Source: Moorena sp. SIO3I8
GTDB taxonomy: Bacteria > Cyanobacteriota > Cyanobacteriia > Cyanobacteriales > Coleofasciculaceae
Direction: 5' to 3'
Assembly (NCBI RefSeq): GCF_010692325.1
Contig: NZ_JAAHHW010000039.1
Span: forward strand, 1 to 56,235
DNA length: 56,235 bases
Below, piece after piece: positions 26,661-35,908 of this stretch. Each line of letters opens with the position of its first letter. Position 1 is the stretch's first letter. The position numbers and the translations under genes were made by a program. The notes under the pieces are model-generated. The model worked only from the letters and a program-made list of their open reading frames with translations. It was not told the origin of the DNA and did no database searches.

Positions 26661-26810
26661 AGGGTAAACGCATCTAATTTTTTTAATTATATATATAGTG
26701 TTTTTAAAATCAAATAAACACTATATGTGGAAAAGCCATTGTCAATAAGCACAATAAGGCCAGGTTTATTGAGAACTACCCTCGCTTTATTGACAAGATG
26801 CGTTTACCCT
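26661..26810. mobile_element. 150-bp inverted-repeat element between glycosyltransferase and ABC genes
   Basis: The ends agggtaaacgcatct (26661-26675) and agatgcgtttaccct (26796-26810) are perfect 15-bp inverted repeats. Inside, attgtcaataa/ttattgacaa and tatagtgttt/aaacactata also pair. No ORF. Probably a MITE; it supplies a spurious N-terminal extension to the ABC exporter frame. Confidence 0.6.
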
Positions 26811-26864
26811 GTCCCCTATACCAACAGTCAACAGTCAACACTCAACAATAAAAAAACAGTAATC

Positions 26865-28901
26865 ATGTCTCCTAATCGATTACTCCTTAGCTACGCACTA
26901 CGCCATCCTATCTTGATTGTATTGACTGTCTTGCTGGGATTTTCCAGTGCCATGTTTAATAGTGTCGGTACAACGATAATTGTACCGTTAGTGCTGGAGT
27001 TTTTAGGTCAAAAGAAACTAGAGCTAAGCAAAGCCCCCCCTATCATTCAGAAAACCATGGCTCTTTTTGAGGGGTTTGAAGGGGGCGATCGCGTGCTGAT
27101 AATGGTACTTGTAGTGCTCTTAGCTATTGTCCTGAAAAATGTAGCTAACTATGTCAATATCTTAGTGTCTACCCATTTATCCAAAAAATTAATTAATACC
27201 TTTCGTAAAGAAGGGATTAAATTACTCCTGGATCTGGATCTAGATTTTTATGCTAAGACCAAAATTGGTGATATTATAAATCGGATTAGTCAAGAAATTG
27301 GTCGAGCCGCTAATGCCATTAAAATTGCCATTCAATTATTTACGACGGTAATCACAATTTTTGTATTTGTATTTATTCTAATCTCGATTTCCTGGCAACT
27401 AACTATTGCAACAAGTATTTTATTATTGGGCGTATTCATTATTAATCAATTTTTTGTTAGGCGGTCTAAGCAATTTGGTAAAATTCTATCAGAAAAATCC
27501 ATAAAATATTCAGGATCATTACTGGAAATATTAACGGGAATTCGGTTAATAAAATCAGTGAGTAATGAACAAGATGAATATCAACGGATTGAAAAAGTTA
27601 TTGATGAACGGGAACAGGCTGAATTTCAATCCCAGGCTAATTTTGCGGCAATTAACCCCATTAATGAAGTCTCGGGAATATTGGCAATTTTAGCCATCGT
27701 CTTTGTGGGCAAAAATCTCCTGTTGCAAGATAGTTCAGCAGAAGAACTGGAAGCGATCTCTACTGTTTTGGGGATTTATTTATTCTTACTATTCCGTTTG
27801 TTACCAGTAATCAGTCAGTTGAATGGGCAAAGAAGTCGGTTTGCTAATGTGTCTGCTAGTACAGCAATCGTGGCTGATTTTTTGCAGCGAGACAACAAAC
27901 CGATTATGACCAATGGCAAAAATATCTACACGAAGCTATCCCAAGAAATTCGCATAGAAAATCTATCGTTTGCCTATCCTGGTCATGAGGATTTGGTACT
28001 CAATGGCGTGAATTTGTCGATTCCCAAAGGCACTACTATGGCATTAGTGGGTGCTTCCGGTGCCGGTAAGTCAACTTTGGCAGATTTGTTGCCACGATTT
28101 TATGACCCAGTTGAAGGACGAATCACTATCGATGGCACAGATTTGAAGGAGTACGATATTCGTTCCCTTAGACAAGCTATGGGGGTTGTCAGTCAGGATA
28201 CGTTTTTATTTAATAATTCCGTGCGCAACAATATTGCTTATGGAATGAAAGATGTTACCGAGGCAGATATTATGGCAGCAGCGAAACGAGCTAATGCCTA
28301 TGAATTTATCATTGAATTACCCGACGGGTTTGATACCAAAGTAGGCGATCGCGGTGTACTCTTATCCGGTGGACAACGCCAACGCATGGCCATTGCCCGG
28401 GCGCTGCTGCGCAATCCAGATATTTTAATTTTAGATGAAGCAACCAGTGCCTTAGATACGGTTTCCGAACGGCTAGTACAACAAGCTATTGATGAACTCT
28501 GTCGCGATCGCACAACGGTAGTGATTGCTCACCGACTGTCCACGATCCAAAAAGCTGATCAAATCGTGGTTATGGACAAAGGGCAAGTGGTTGAGATTGG
28601 CACCCATCAGGAACTGCTTAACAAGGAGGGTTACTACTCTCGTTTGTACAAGATGCAGTTTGAGCACAATAGCAATGGAGAGGTTAAAAATGTGGTCAAA
28701 AAGGAGTTAGTCAATACCTCCCATGAAGTGCGAACTCACCTGACCCCAATGATTGTTTGCTTGCAGTTAGTGGTGAATGACCTAGTTGATAGCTCTCAGG
28801 AACGTCAGGAATTAACTGAAGAAGCCTATCACTCAGCAGTTCGTCTGCTTAAAACCTTGGAGTCTTTAGAAGAAAGCTCAACTATAAAATCAATAGCCTG
28901 A
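26865..28901 (+). CDS. ABC exporter (TMD-NBD) with C-terminal HisKA-like tail
   Basis: 678 residues from ATG 26865, a half-transporter of the MsbA/lipid-flippase type. Six membrane helices lie in about residues 1-310. The nucleotide-binding domain has Walker A GASGAGKST, Q-loop SQDTF, signature LSGGQRQRMAIARALL, Walker B ILILDEATSALD and H-loop AHRLST. After the normal end (YSRLYKMQF) about 70 residues remain, containing NTSHEVRTHLTPMIVCLQLV, which resembles the H-box and dimerisation helix of histidine kinases with no ATPase domain following. The frame also runs upstream to 26727, but that part lies in an inverted-repeat element. Context (galE, GT4) suggests polysaccharide or glycolipid export. 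Confidence 0.9.
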   Translation: MSPNRLLLSYALRHPILIVLTVLLGFSSAMFNSVGTTIIVPLVLEFLGQKKLELSKAPPIIQKTMALFEGFEGGDRVLIMVLVVLLAIVLKNVANYVNILVSTHLSKKLINTFRKEGIKLLLDLDLDFYAKTKIGDIINRISQEIGRAANAIKIAIQLFTTVITIFVFVFILISISWQLTIATSILLLGVFIINQFFVRRSKQFGKILSEKSIKYSGSLLEILTGIRLIKSVSNEQDEYQRIEKVIDEREQAEFQSQANFAAINPINEVSGILAILAIVFVGKNLLLQDSSAEELEAISTVLGIYLFLLFRLLPVISQLNGQRSRFANVSASTAIVADFLQRDNKPIMTNGKNIYTKLSQEIRIENLSFAYPGHEDLVLNGVNLSIPKGTTMALVGASGAGKSTLADLLPRFYDPVEGRITIDGTDLKEYDIRSLRQAMGVVSQDTFLFNNSVRNNIAYGMKDVTEADIMAAAKRANAYEFIIELPDGFDTKVGDRGVLLSGGQRQRMAIARALLRNPDILILDEATSALDTVSERLVQQAIDELCRDRTTVVIAHRLSTIQKADQIVVMDKGQVVEIGTHQELLNKEGYYSRLYKMQFEHNSNGEVKNVVKKELVNTSHEVRTHLTPMIVCLQLVVNDLVDSSQERQELTEEAYHSAVRLLKTLESLEESSTIKSIA

Positions 28902-29015
28902 TTTGTGATCCCTTTTATCTAAAATCCCTAAAAGGGATGCAACATAGGATTGTGGGGTTATTGGTAATCGGTAAGCGGTCATTGGTAATCGGTAATCGTA
29001 CTCCAGTTAACAATT

Positions 29016-29052
29016 GTAAGCATTCAGCTATCAGCGATCAGCTGAATGCTTA
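29016..29052. repeat. R3 repeat, short copy (hairpin)
   Basis: gtaagcattcagct joins agctgaatgctta with only about 10 bases between, giving a strong stem. It lies just past the lipoprotein gene stop (29061, minus strand) and 115 bp past the ABC gene, so it could also end both transcripts. Confidence 0.7.
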
Positions 29053-29060
29053 GTAGATAA

Positions 29061-29576
29061 TTAATCATCATTTGTACTAATCGAGCCAATCCAGATCTCG
29101 AAGTCATAACCCTCTGCACGCTGGTCAACTCGCTTACCAATCACCCTCACCTTGCGATTAACAAATCGATCCAATATTTCTTCTTCACGACTGCTGACGT
29201 AGACACTCAGGGTTTCTGTTTGAGTTTCAAGCTTGAAGGGCATATCTCGTGTATTGGGACCAACCCGAACAGGGGATGATTGCAAAACTCCTGTTAAAGT
29301 TATCTCAGGTTCTGGTCGTTCACGATAAAAGGGTTTGTCCGCAAAAATTGTTAAAGTCTGTCTGTTGTTATCCATACTCGCTTGGGTGAGGAAGAGAGCC
29401 TCAGGTTTGACCAATCGCCTGTACCAAGGTGATACTGGTAATACTCTCAATGGTGTAGTTGAAGGTTTCCAGACGGTTGCCAAACCGTCTGGAGTGGTTT
29501 TGCCCAGTTCACATCCAAGACAACTAGCGCCCAGGAAGATGATTGCTATGAGTAGGATCCGATAATTTGTTTGCAT
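29061..29576 (-). CDS. Putative lipoprotein, hypothetical
   Basis: 171 residues. The N-terminus MQTNYRILLIAIIFLGASCLGCELG is a signal sequence with cysteines at about 19 and 22 suited to lipid attachment, although the lipobox is not textbook. The body contains two similar beta-rich parts (DNNRQTLTIFADKPFYRE; then DRFVNRKVRVIGKRVDQRAE), the latter OB-fold-like. It begins 62 bp after the subtilase gene on the same strand and is probably in the same transcript, perhaps as a secreted partner or inhibitor. Family not recognised. Confidence 0.6.
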   Translation of the reverse strand: MQTNYRILLIAIIFLGASCLGCELGKTTPDGLATVWKPSTTPLRVLPVSPWYRRLVKPEALFLTQASMDNNRQTLTIFADKPFYRERPEPEITLTGVLQSSPVRVGPNTRDMPFKLETQTETLSVYVSSREEEILDRFVNRKVRVIGKRVDQRAEGYDFEIWIGSISTNDD

Positions 29577-29638
29577 AACATTTATCTTCCTGTGTACTAT
29601 AAGCTAGTACTATGTGCTAGTTACGGATTAGTTACAGA

Positions 29639-31501
29639 TTAGTTACGGATGTGGGATGCCCAGTAAACCACCTGGGAGCCTGTGGGGACATTAAATCCAC
29701 GAATCCGAATCTTCCAAGTACCAGGTGTCAGACTACCGGAAACCCTTGCTCGCTCGAATACACTCACAGCTGAGAAACCCCTGGCTCTTTCAGTTCCTGT
29801 GGGATCAATCAGGTGGATATCAATGTCGTTGTGAGCCTGGGATGCAGATTCGGGCCACCACAGTGCACCATCAAAATCTTTTTTGCCAGCAGTGACATTA
29901 ATTGGAATGTCAATAGTCATTCCGTTGCCTACTACTACTTTACCCCAATTTGCCCAACCATTAGTTGCCATCTTTAGAGGGCCAGCACCTTCTGTATTGT
30001 TATAGGGATAGGGATTCTGTCCGTAAAGAATCATGAAGGCGTAGGTTTGACCATGATCAAATGTTCCGAACTGTCGGAGCCAATTGCGGGAAAGCATAGC
30101 AGCAGCGGCGGCGTAAGGGGTTGCCCCACTAGTTCCTCCAAAGACCCTCAGAGCATTGTCAGAGACGTTACTAGCGGTTTCGCTAAATGTGGGAGTTTGG
30201 ATATCTGGCTTGTAGCGACCATCAGTAGCTGGACCACGACCCTGGCTATTGTACTGGGTCTGATCAGTTGTCATGAAGCCGCCGACTCCGATTACCTTGT
30301 GAGCAATTCCGGGAGAACGAACTGTGCTACTGCTAGGTCCGAAGTTGCCATTAGCAGATACAAAAATCACACCAGCATCATAAGCATTATCAGCAGCGGT
30401 GGCGATTGTTCCTGTTTCCGACTCGTTGGCTTGAATCTCTCCAACAAGTACTTTATCAAACAGAGCGATTCCTCTTTGAATGCCCCTAAGGGTGGCGGTG
30501 GTATTGAGACCAAAGTTGCTATAGATGTTCCAACTGTCTAGCCGTATTCCAGTCACACCCCGATAGGCATTCCCCAATCGATTGTTACCACTGATAATGG
30601 CGGCGGAGCTAGTTCCGTGATTCCAGAAAGTGTCAAAGGGGTCGTAGCCAGGGTTTGAAGTATCGTTGCAGTTTGGACCACCGTTAACGCAATCTCTTAC
30701 TAAGGCAATATTGCTTGGGGAGTTGAATAGGACATGGGTGCGTCTGATTCCAGTGTCGAGAAGACCAATCCAAGGTTGAGTTAGTCCCAGATTGAAGTAG
30801 GGATCGGATACAATTAAACCTCTACCGTCATCAACATCATTGTTGCTAATGGAGTCCGGTGGCTTTTCCCCTCCTTCTACTGGTTGAATGTAAGCAACAT
30901 CTTGGGATTCAACCAATTGGTTAATCTTGCCAATCTGTGTCTTTCCAGCCACAGCATTGACAATCCAAAAGTGTTCAGTTGGTTTAAATGTACGGAATGC
31001 CTGGTTTTTTTTAATTAGATTCAACTGGGATTTAGTTCTTGCTGCTTTGAGCTCTTCAATCGCCTTGTGGCGTCGCGTACCTCGCTCTCCACGCTTCTCC
31101 CCTTGCCCTAATTCTGGCATGAGGGGAATTCGCCGGTCTTCCTTGAAAGTAACAATGACTTCAATATCATCACTCGGTCTCTTAATCTGGCGCAACCGCT
31201 CTAGGGCTGGGCTGATCTTTGAGGTCGGGCGAAGTTTACCTATGTCAGGTTTCTTTTCTATGGGAAAGTTCACCTTGTAGATATTCTGGTCTGGGATAAA
31301 ACTGCTTTTAAAGTCAGTAAACGAACCAGTCTTAGGAATGAACACGGAATTGATAGTGTTAGCCCGGTCTACCGGTACTTGGTAAGGATTGTAAAACTCA
31401 CCACTGATGGTTTGCTTGCCCTCACCCTTTACCATTAACGGGAACATTAAGGAAATGAGCAAACCTCCCGTCAACAAGAAAAAGCTTTTTCTCGTTACCA
31501 T
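29639..31501 (-). CDS. Secreted S8 subtilisin-like serine protease
   Basis: 620 residues from ATG 31501, chosen because GAGGG lies about 9 bp upstream and the signal peptide (VTRKSFFLLTGGLLISLMFPLMVKG) begins there; a GTG at 31522 would add seven residues. The catalytic triad is Asp249 (LLDTGIRRTH), His295 (NHGTSSAAI) and Ser458 (GGTSGATPYAAA), with the oxyanion Asn in FVSANGNFG. A propeptide-like region with a Lys/Arg-rich processing-type stretch precedes it (about 100-170). The C-terminus (GTWKIRIRGFNVPTGSQVVY) is a P-domain-like sandwich. The mature enzyme should be exported. The lipoprotein gene follows on the same strand. Confidence 0.93.
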   Translation of the reverse strand: MVTRKSFFLLTGGLLISLMFPLMVKGEGKQTISGEFYNPYQVPVDRANTINSVFIPKTGSFTDFKSSFIPDQNIYKVNFPIEKKPDIGKLRPTSKISPALERLRQIKRPSDDIEVIVTFKEDRRIPLMPELGQGEKRGERGTRRHKAIEELKAARTKSQLNLIKKNQAFRTFKPTEHFWIVNAVAGKTQIGKINQLVESQDVAYIQPVEGGEKPPDSISNNDVDDGRGLIVSDPYFNLGLTQPWIGLLDTGIRRTHVLFNSPSNIALVRDCVNGGPNCNDTSNPGYDPFDTFWNHGTSSAAIISGNNRLGNAYRGVTGIRLDSWNIYSNFGLNTTATLRGIQRGIALFDKVLVGEIQANESETGTIATAADNAYDAGVIFVSANGNFGPSSSTVRSPGIAHKVIGVGGFMTTDQTQYNSQGRGPATDGRYKPDIQTPTFSETASNVSDNALRVFGGTSGATPYAAAAAMLSRNWLRQFGTFDHGQTYAFMILYGQNPYPYNNTEGAGPLKMATNGWANWGKVVVGNGMTIDIPINVTAGKKDFDGALWWPESASQAHNDIDIHLIDPTGTERARGFSAVSVFERARVSGSLTPGTWKIRIRGFNVPTGSQVVYWASHIRN

Positions 31502-31762
31502 TTTGTTTTCCCTCGCGATCACTTAGAGAAATTTTTTTGAATTTACAGACCAGGACTATTGAAACAGTCAAGTTTTACTGTCAAACTTGACTACAGCAGC
31601 TATAGTAATTAACAACATGTTGTGATCCTGCTCTATTGATATATCTGGAGAAGATCATGATTTTTATGCCAAGCGGGCTGGATTTGTTGTAAATGTTTAC
31701 AATAAAGTCTTACCTTGATCGATATTTAATCGATAGTTATGTGAGCATGTGACAATCAGGGA

Positions 31763-34210
31763 ATGATCTATCAACAACCACGCCCAAAAATTCCTGAGTG
31801 TAGCTGGCAACGCCCCCTGGGACTAGGCTGGGATAACCCTTATACTGTCCGTTACCCAAGTAATCTTGATGATGGTCCCTGGCACGGCATGCCCTTGGGG
31901 GGATTTGGTGCTGGTTGTATTGGTCGCTCTCCCCGAGGAGATTTTAATTTATGGCACTTGGATGGGGGAGAACACATCTTTAAAAGCCTCCCCCCTTGTC
32001 AATTTAGTGTATTTGAACAACCAGAGCATTCTCTAGCCCAGGCTTATGCTTTATGTACTCAACCACCAGAGGATGCTCAGCTGGGCTCTTGGCAATGGTA
32101 TCCAACACAAGGCAAAGGTGAGGAAAACAGCTCAGAGGTTTCTGGTCACTACTATGCTTTGTATCCTCGCAGTTGGTTTACCTATAAAAATGTCTTTCAG
32201 ACTGAACTAACCTGTGAGCAGTTTTCCCCGATTTGGGCAGGATGTTATCAGGAAAGTAGTTACCCAGTGGCGGTGTTTGAGTGGACCGCTCATAACCCTA
32301 CTGATACCCCCATTACCCTTAGCATCATGCTCACTTGGCAGAATATGGTGGGTTGGTTTACCAATGCAATTAAAAATCCCGAGGTGCGGGTAAGGGATGA
32401 TGGCAGCCCGGTGTATGAGTACCAGCCTCGGTGGGGAGATAGTACGGGGAATTTGAATCAGTGGGTTGTGGATCACTATCGGGTCGGATTTGTTCTAGAC
32501 CGGGTGAGACTGGGGGATGAGATTAAAGAAGGGGAAGGGCAATTGTGCCTCGCTACAGTTACTAATCCCAGTATGGAGGTATTTTACCACGGTCGCTGGA
32601 ATCCAGTTGGTGATGGTGCTGAGGTTTGGGATACCTTTGCTACGGATGGTAGCTTGGTAGACCATCAAGATGAAACCCCAGCGGCACCAGGAGAACAAAT
32701 TGCGTGCGCGATCGCAATTCGCTTTACTCTTCGTCCAGGTAAAACCCGCAAAATTACCTTTATCCTGGCTTGGGACTTCCCGGTGACAGAATTTAAATTA
32801 GGTATTAACTATTACCGGAGATACACGGATTTTTTTGGACGCAACGGTAATAATGGCTGGTCAATGGTGCGCACTGCTCTCAAGCACCATGATCTGTGGC
32901 GAGAACAAATTGAATCATGGCAAGAACCGATTTTAAATCAGGAGGATTTACCGAATTGGTTCAAAATGGCCTTGTTTAATGAGCTTTACTTGCTCACGGA
33001 TGGCGGTACTCTCTGGACAGCAGCAACTGAACTTGACCCAATTGGACAGTTTGGTGTATTAGAATGTCTAGATTACCGTTGGTACGAAAGCCTGGATGTG
33101 CGGCTCTATGGTTCTTTTGCCCTAGCAATGCTGTGGCCGAAACTGGATAAAGCGGTGTTAGAAGCCTTTGCCCGAGCTATCCCGACCAGCGATGAAACAA
33201 TACGTATTATTGGCTACAACCAAGCTCAAGCTGTCCGTAAAATTGCGGATGCTACTCCCCATGACCTAGGAGCGCCCAATGAGCATCCTTGGCAACAGAC
33301 CAATTATACTAGCTACCAGGATTGTAACCAGTGGAAGGATTTAGCCAGTGACTTTGTTTTACAAGTCTATCGGGATTTTGTTTTTTCTAGCGCTACAGAT
33401 ATAGACTTTTTGTGGGAGTGCTGGTCATCCATTGTCAAGGCACTGGCTTATCTCAAGGGGTTTGACCAAGATGGAGATGGGATCCCCGAAAACTATGGCG
33501 CACCAGATCAGACCTTTGATGATTGGCGATTGCAGGGAGTAAGTGCTTACTGTGGGGGGTTGTGGTTAGCGGCCTTAGAGAGTGCGATCGCAATTGGAGA
33601 AATTCTGACCAAGAATTATCCACCAACATCCCCATTAGTAGAAGTACCTGAGCTAGATTCCATTCAAGACACCATTGACTGCTATCGCCAATGGTTAGCA
33701 CAAGCTATGCCAATTTATCAAGAAAAGCTGTGGAATGGGCAGTACTATCAACTAGATAGTGAAAGTGGCTCAGATGTGGTGATGGCAGACCAGTTATGTG
33801 GTCAATTTTATGCTCAGTTACTGGGATTACCGGATATTGTACCACCAGAGTGTACTCTCTCAGCCCTCAAGACTGTGTATGATGCCTGTTTTTTAAAGTT
33901 CCATCAGGGTCAACTGGGAGCAGCTAATGGAGTCAGACCCGATGGCACACCAGAAGATCCCGATGCTACTCATCCGATGGAAGTGTGGACAGGAATTAAT
34001 TTTGGATTAGCAGCATTTCTGATTCAGCAAGGCATGAAAGATGAAGCTTTAGGTATGACTGAAGCAGTGGTGGGGCAGGTTTATGATCATGGCTTGCAAT
34101 TTAGGACACCAGAAGCGATTACAGCAGTAGGGACATTCCGGGCTAGTCACTATTTGCGAGCCATGGGCATTTGGGCAGTTTATTTAATGCTTAACGATAA
34201 TACCAACTAG
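31763..34210 (+). CDS. GH116 beta-glucosidase (glucosylceramidase-like)
   Basis: An 815-residue GH116 enzyme related to the non-lysosomal bile-acid beta-glucosidase GBA2. It starts with a beta-rich domain (WHGMPLGGFGAGCIGRSPRG) followed by an (alpha/alpha)6 barrel. Likely catalytic residues, by comparison with characterised GH116, are Glu407 (FNELYLLTDGGT, nucleophile) and Asp586 (TFDDWRLQGVSAYCGG, acid/base). No signal peptide, so cytoplasmic. It hydrolyses beta-glucosides, possibly glucolipids. No obvious operon; the subtilase is divergent with a 260-bp space. Confidence 0.9.
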   Translation: MIYQQPRPKIPECSWQRPLGLGWDNPYTVRYPSNLDDGPWHGMPLGGFGAGCIGRSPRGDFNLWHLDGGEHIFKSLPPCQFSVFEQPEHSLAQAYALCTQPPEDAQLGSWQWYPTQGKGEENSSEVSGHYYALYPRSWFTYKNVFQTELTCEQFSPIWAGCYQESSYPVAVFEWTAHNPTDTPITLSIMLTWQNMVGWFTNAIKNPEVRVRDDGSPVYEYQPRWGDSTGNLNQWVVDHYRVGFVLDRVRLGDEIKEGEGQLCLATVTNPSMEVFYHGRWNPVGDGAEVWDTFATDGSLVDHQDETPAAPGEQIACAIAIRFTLRPGKTRKITFILAWDFPVTEFKLGINYYRRYTDFFGRNGNNGWSMVRTALKHHDLWREQIESWQEPILNQEDLPNWFKMALFNELYLLTDGGTLWTAATELDPIGQFGVLECLDYRWYESLDVRLYGSFALAMLWPKLDKAVLEAFARAIPTSDETIRIIGYNQAQAVRKIADATPHDLGAPNEHPWQQTNYTSYQDCNQWKDLASDFVLQVYRDFVFSSATDIDFLWECWSSIVKALAYLKGFDQDGDGIPENYGAPDQTFDDWRLQGVSAYCGGLWLAALESAIAIGEILTKNYPPTSPLVEVPELDSIQDTIDCYRQWLAQAMPIYQEKLWNGQYYQLDSESGSDVVMADQLCGQFYAQLLGLPDIVPPECTLSALKTVYDACFLKFHQGQLGAANGVRPDGTPEDPDATHPMEVWTGINFGLAAFLIQQGMKDEALGMTEAVVGQVYDHGLQFRTPEAITAVGTFRASHYLRAMGIWAVYLMLNDNTN

Positions 34211-34272
34211 AAAAAGACAGGTAATGGCGGGGGTTGTGTACCCTTAGTGATGAGATTAGTTATGGGATGCTC

Positions 34273-34365
34273 CTTGGCCTTGGCCTATTGGCCACGCTAC
34301 GCGAATGGGCCACGCTACGCGAATGGAGCCGCTACGCGATTGGCCGTAGGCCACGCTACGCGAAC
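34273..34365 (+). repeat. Cluster of gctacgcgaa palindromic repeats (family R5)
   Basis: Four gctacgcga units, flanked by ggcc pieces, lie in under 100 bp: ggccacgctacgcgaatg twice, then gccgctacgcgat and ggccacgctacgcgaac. The R5 core ggccacgctacgcgaac occurs elsewhere at 12508 (inverted), 34823, 35634 (inverted), 37899, 39678 and 40003. A frame through it (34234-34458) is an artefact. From 34366 to 34722 nothing else is seen. Confidence 0.8.
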
Positions 34366-34722
34366 GCATTGCCACACTATCAGCAAGATGGGCTAATCAC
34401 TGGTTTCTCAACGGAAAATCCGATAGGCAAATTTTATAATGTCCTGATGATCAACTGACCAATAAGAAGGTAGCTAAGGGAGCAATCCTGATTGATATTC
34501 CAAACTACAGCAGCTTGGGTATCATCAAGATGATAGTTAAATTTATTGCTGTTTCGGTCAATTTCTTACCTGGTTGACTGAATTTTATAGCTGCAAGGGT
34601 TTATTTTAACATAGTGAAATCAACCTTGGCAATAGTTTTGTTGGGTTTAGCTACCACTCAACTGCTCTCTACATAAAATCAAGGGTGTTAGGAGTAAAGT
34701 CACTCACTCAGATTTGTTACTT

Positions 34723-34890
34723 GTAAGCATTCAGGTATCAGCACAACAGCCGTCAGTTTTTCAATCAAGCAAAACTTAGGAATTTTCCTGAGGGGAACGA
34801 GTACATCAGTTATCTTGGACAACCTTGGCCTTTGGGCCACGCTACGCGAACAATCAGCCGATAGCTGATAGCTCTAAGCTGAATGCTTAC
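34723..34890 (+). repeat. R3 repeat, long copy with nested R5 unit
   Basis: It begins gtaagcattcag and ends gctgaatgcttac. The middle carries ccgtcag/ctgatagc short units and an R5 palindrome at 34823-34851. At 168 bp against 37 bp for the short copy, the ends are conserved and the interior is variable. Confidence 0.7.
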
Positions 34891-34986
34891 TGTTCCGTTA
34901 GTCTAACTTTCGGTAATTATCTAAGTATAGGCTCTGACTTGGAGTGATCAATTACAGATATCACAAACAATTAAGAGGATAAAATA

Positions 34987-35232
34987 ATGAAATTCACTTA
35001 CCGTGGTATTACCTATGAAAATAAACCGGTAACTTTTGAGATGAAATTAGAAAAAATTGTTGGTAAGTATCGTGGTATCCGTTGGCGACAGCCAAAGCTC
35101 AACGGTGTGCTTTTACCGGAAGCGATCGGTAAATTAAAGTATCGTGGGGCATATTATCTCCACGTTGTTTGGGGTAAACCGATTGATTTTACTAAGCAAC
35201 GTTACGGAGCAAAGCATCCTTGTTCTAAATAG
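34987..35232 (+). CDS. DUF4278 small protein
   Basis: 81 residues. The typical DUF4278 features are two YRG motifs: MKFTYRGITYE at the start and KLKYRGAYY near 60, with GKYRGIRWR between. In cyanobacteria these are small proteins of unknown function, often in high-light or salt responses. AGAGG lies about 8 bp upstream of the ATG. Stands alone, after R3. Confidence 0.75.
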   Translation: MKFTYRGITYENKPVTFEMKLEKIVGKYRGIRWRQPKLNGVLLPEAIGKLKYRGAYYLHVVWGKPIDFTKQRYGAKHPCSK

Positions 35233-35908
35233 CTAAGCTATTGCCTTATCCCATATCAGCTATAGCGCCAATCGGCCTTAGCTGAATGCTTAGATACATA
35301 AGCTATAGAGTATCTTGAAATTCTTCCTTAAGTTGGGCTTTGGGTAATCTACCATAGCAACACTATTACTAAACTAAGGCAAAAGGCTTCCATGGAAAAG
35401 GCTTCAATTGCTTACCCAAATTGCCACAATACTTGGCACAATACTATAGATGCTTTGGATGCCTTCCCGTAGGGGTGCGGAAAGCCCGTTATATCCTTGG
35501 GACGCTTCTGCTGAGGAAAACCTCTGGATGATTGGTTCAGCTAGTGCGCCTCCTTATAGCTAGAAACTGGTGGCGAACACCAGGTTATGATATAGGTTAG
35601 TACCCAAAGACTAACTAGTCGAAACTAATCACCGTTCGCGTAGCGTGGCCCAAAGGCCATGGATGGATATGGCTTGAAGCTCCACTCCTGCAGTGGACAA
35701 GGGAAGTTCCGTAGCACTCCTTCTAAGGAGAAGGACAAAGGCTTCCAAAAGAAAGTAAAAAACATTTATATGTAGATACTGCGAATTAGCATTTGTCTCT
35801 GACTAACTGATTCAAAAGCGAATAATAGCAGGTGCTTACAAATTTTTTACGATATCCACGCTAAGGTAATCCTAGTCAAGAGGTTTTGAGTTTTATTCGA
35901 TAGTGATT
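35233..35908. other. 676-bp gene-free stretch with repeat fragments
   Basis: It contains a partial R3 end (gctgaatgctta near 35280), an R5 palindrome (35634-35658) and a complex of short pairings between 35460 and 35760 (ctccactcctgcagtgga; cttctaaggagaag). I recognise no RNA family. It may be a decayed element. Confidence 0.4.

Noticed and set aside
26727-26864. N-terminal 46-residue extension of the ABC exporter
   Set aside because: It lies largely in an inverted-repeat element and has no family match; ATG 26865 starts the conserved part.
34234-34458. 74-residue frame after the GH116 gene
   Set aside because: It is made of R5 palindromes (LREWATLREW) and has no ribosome-binding site.
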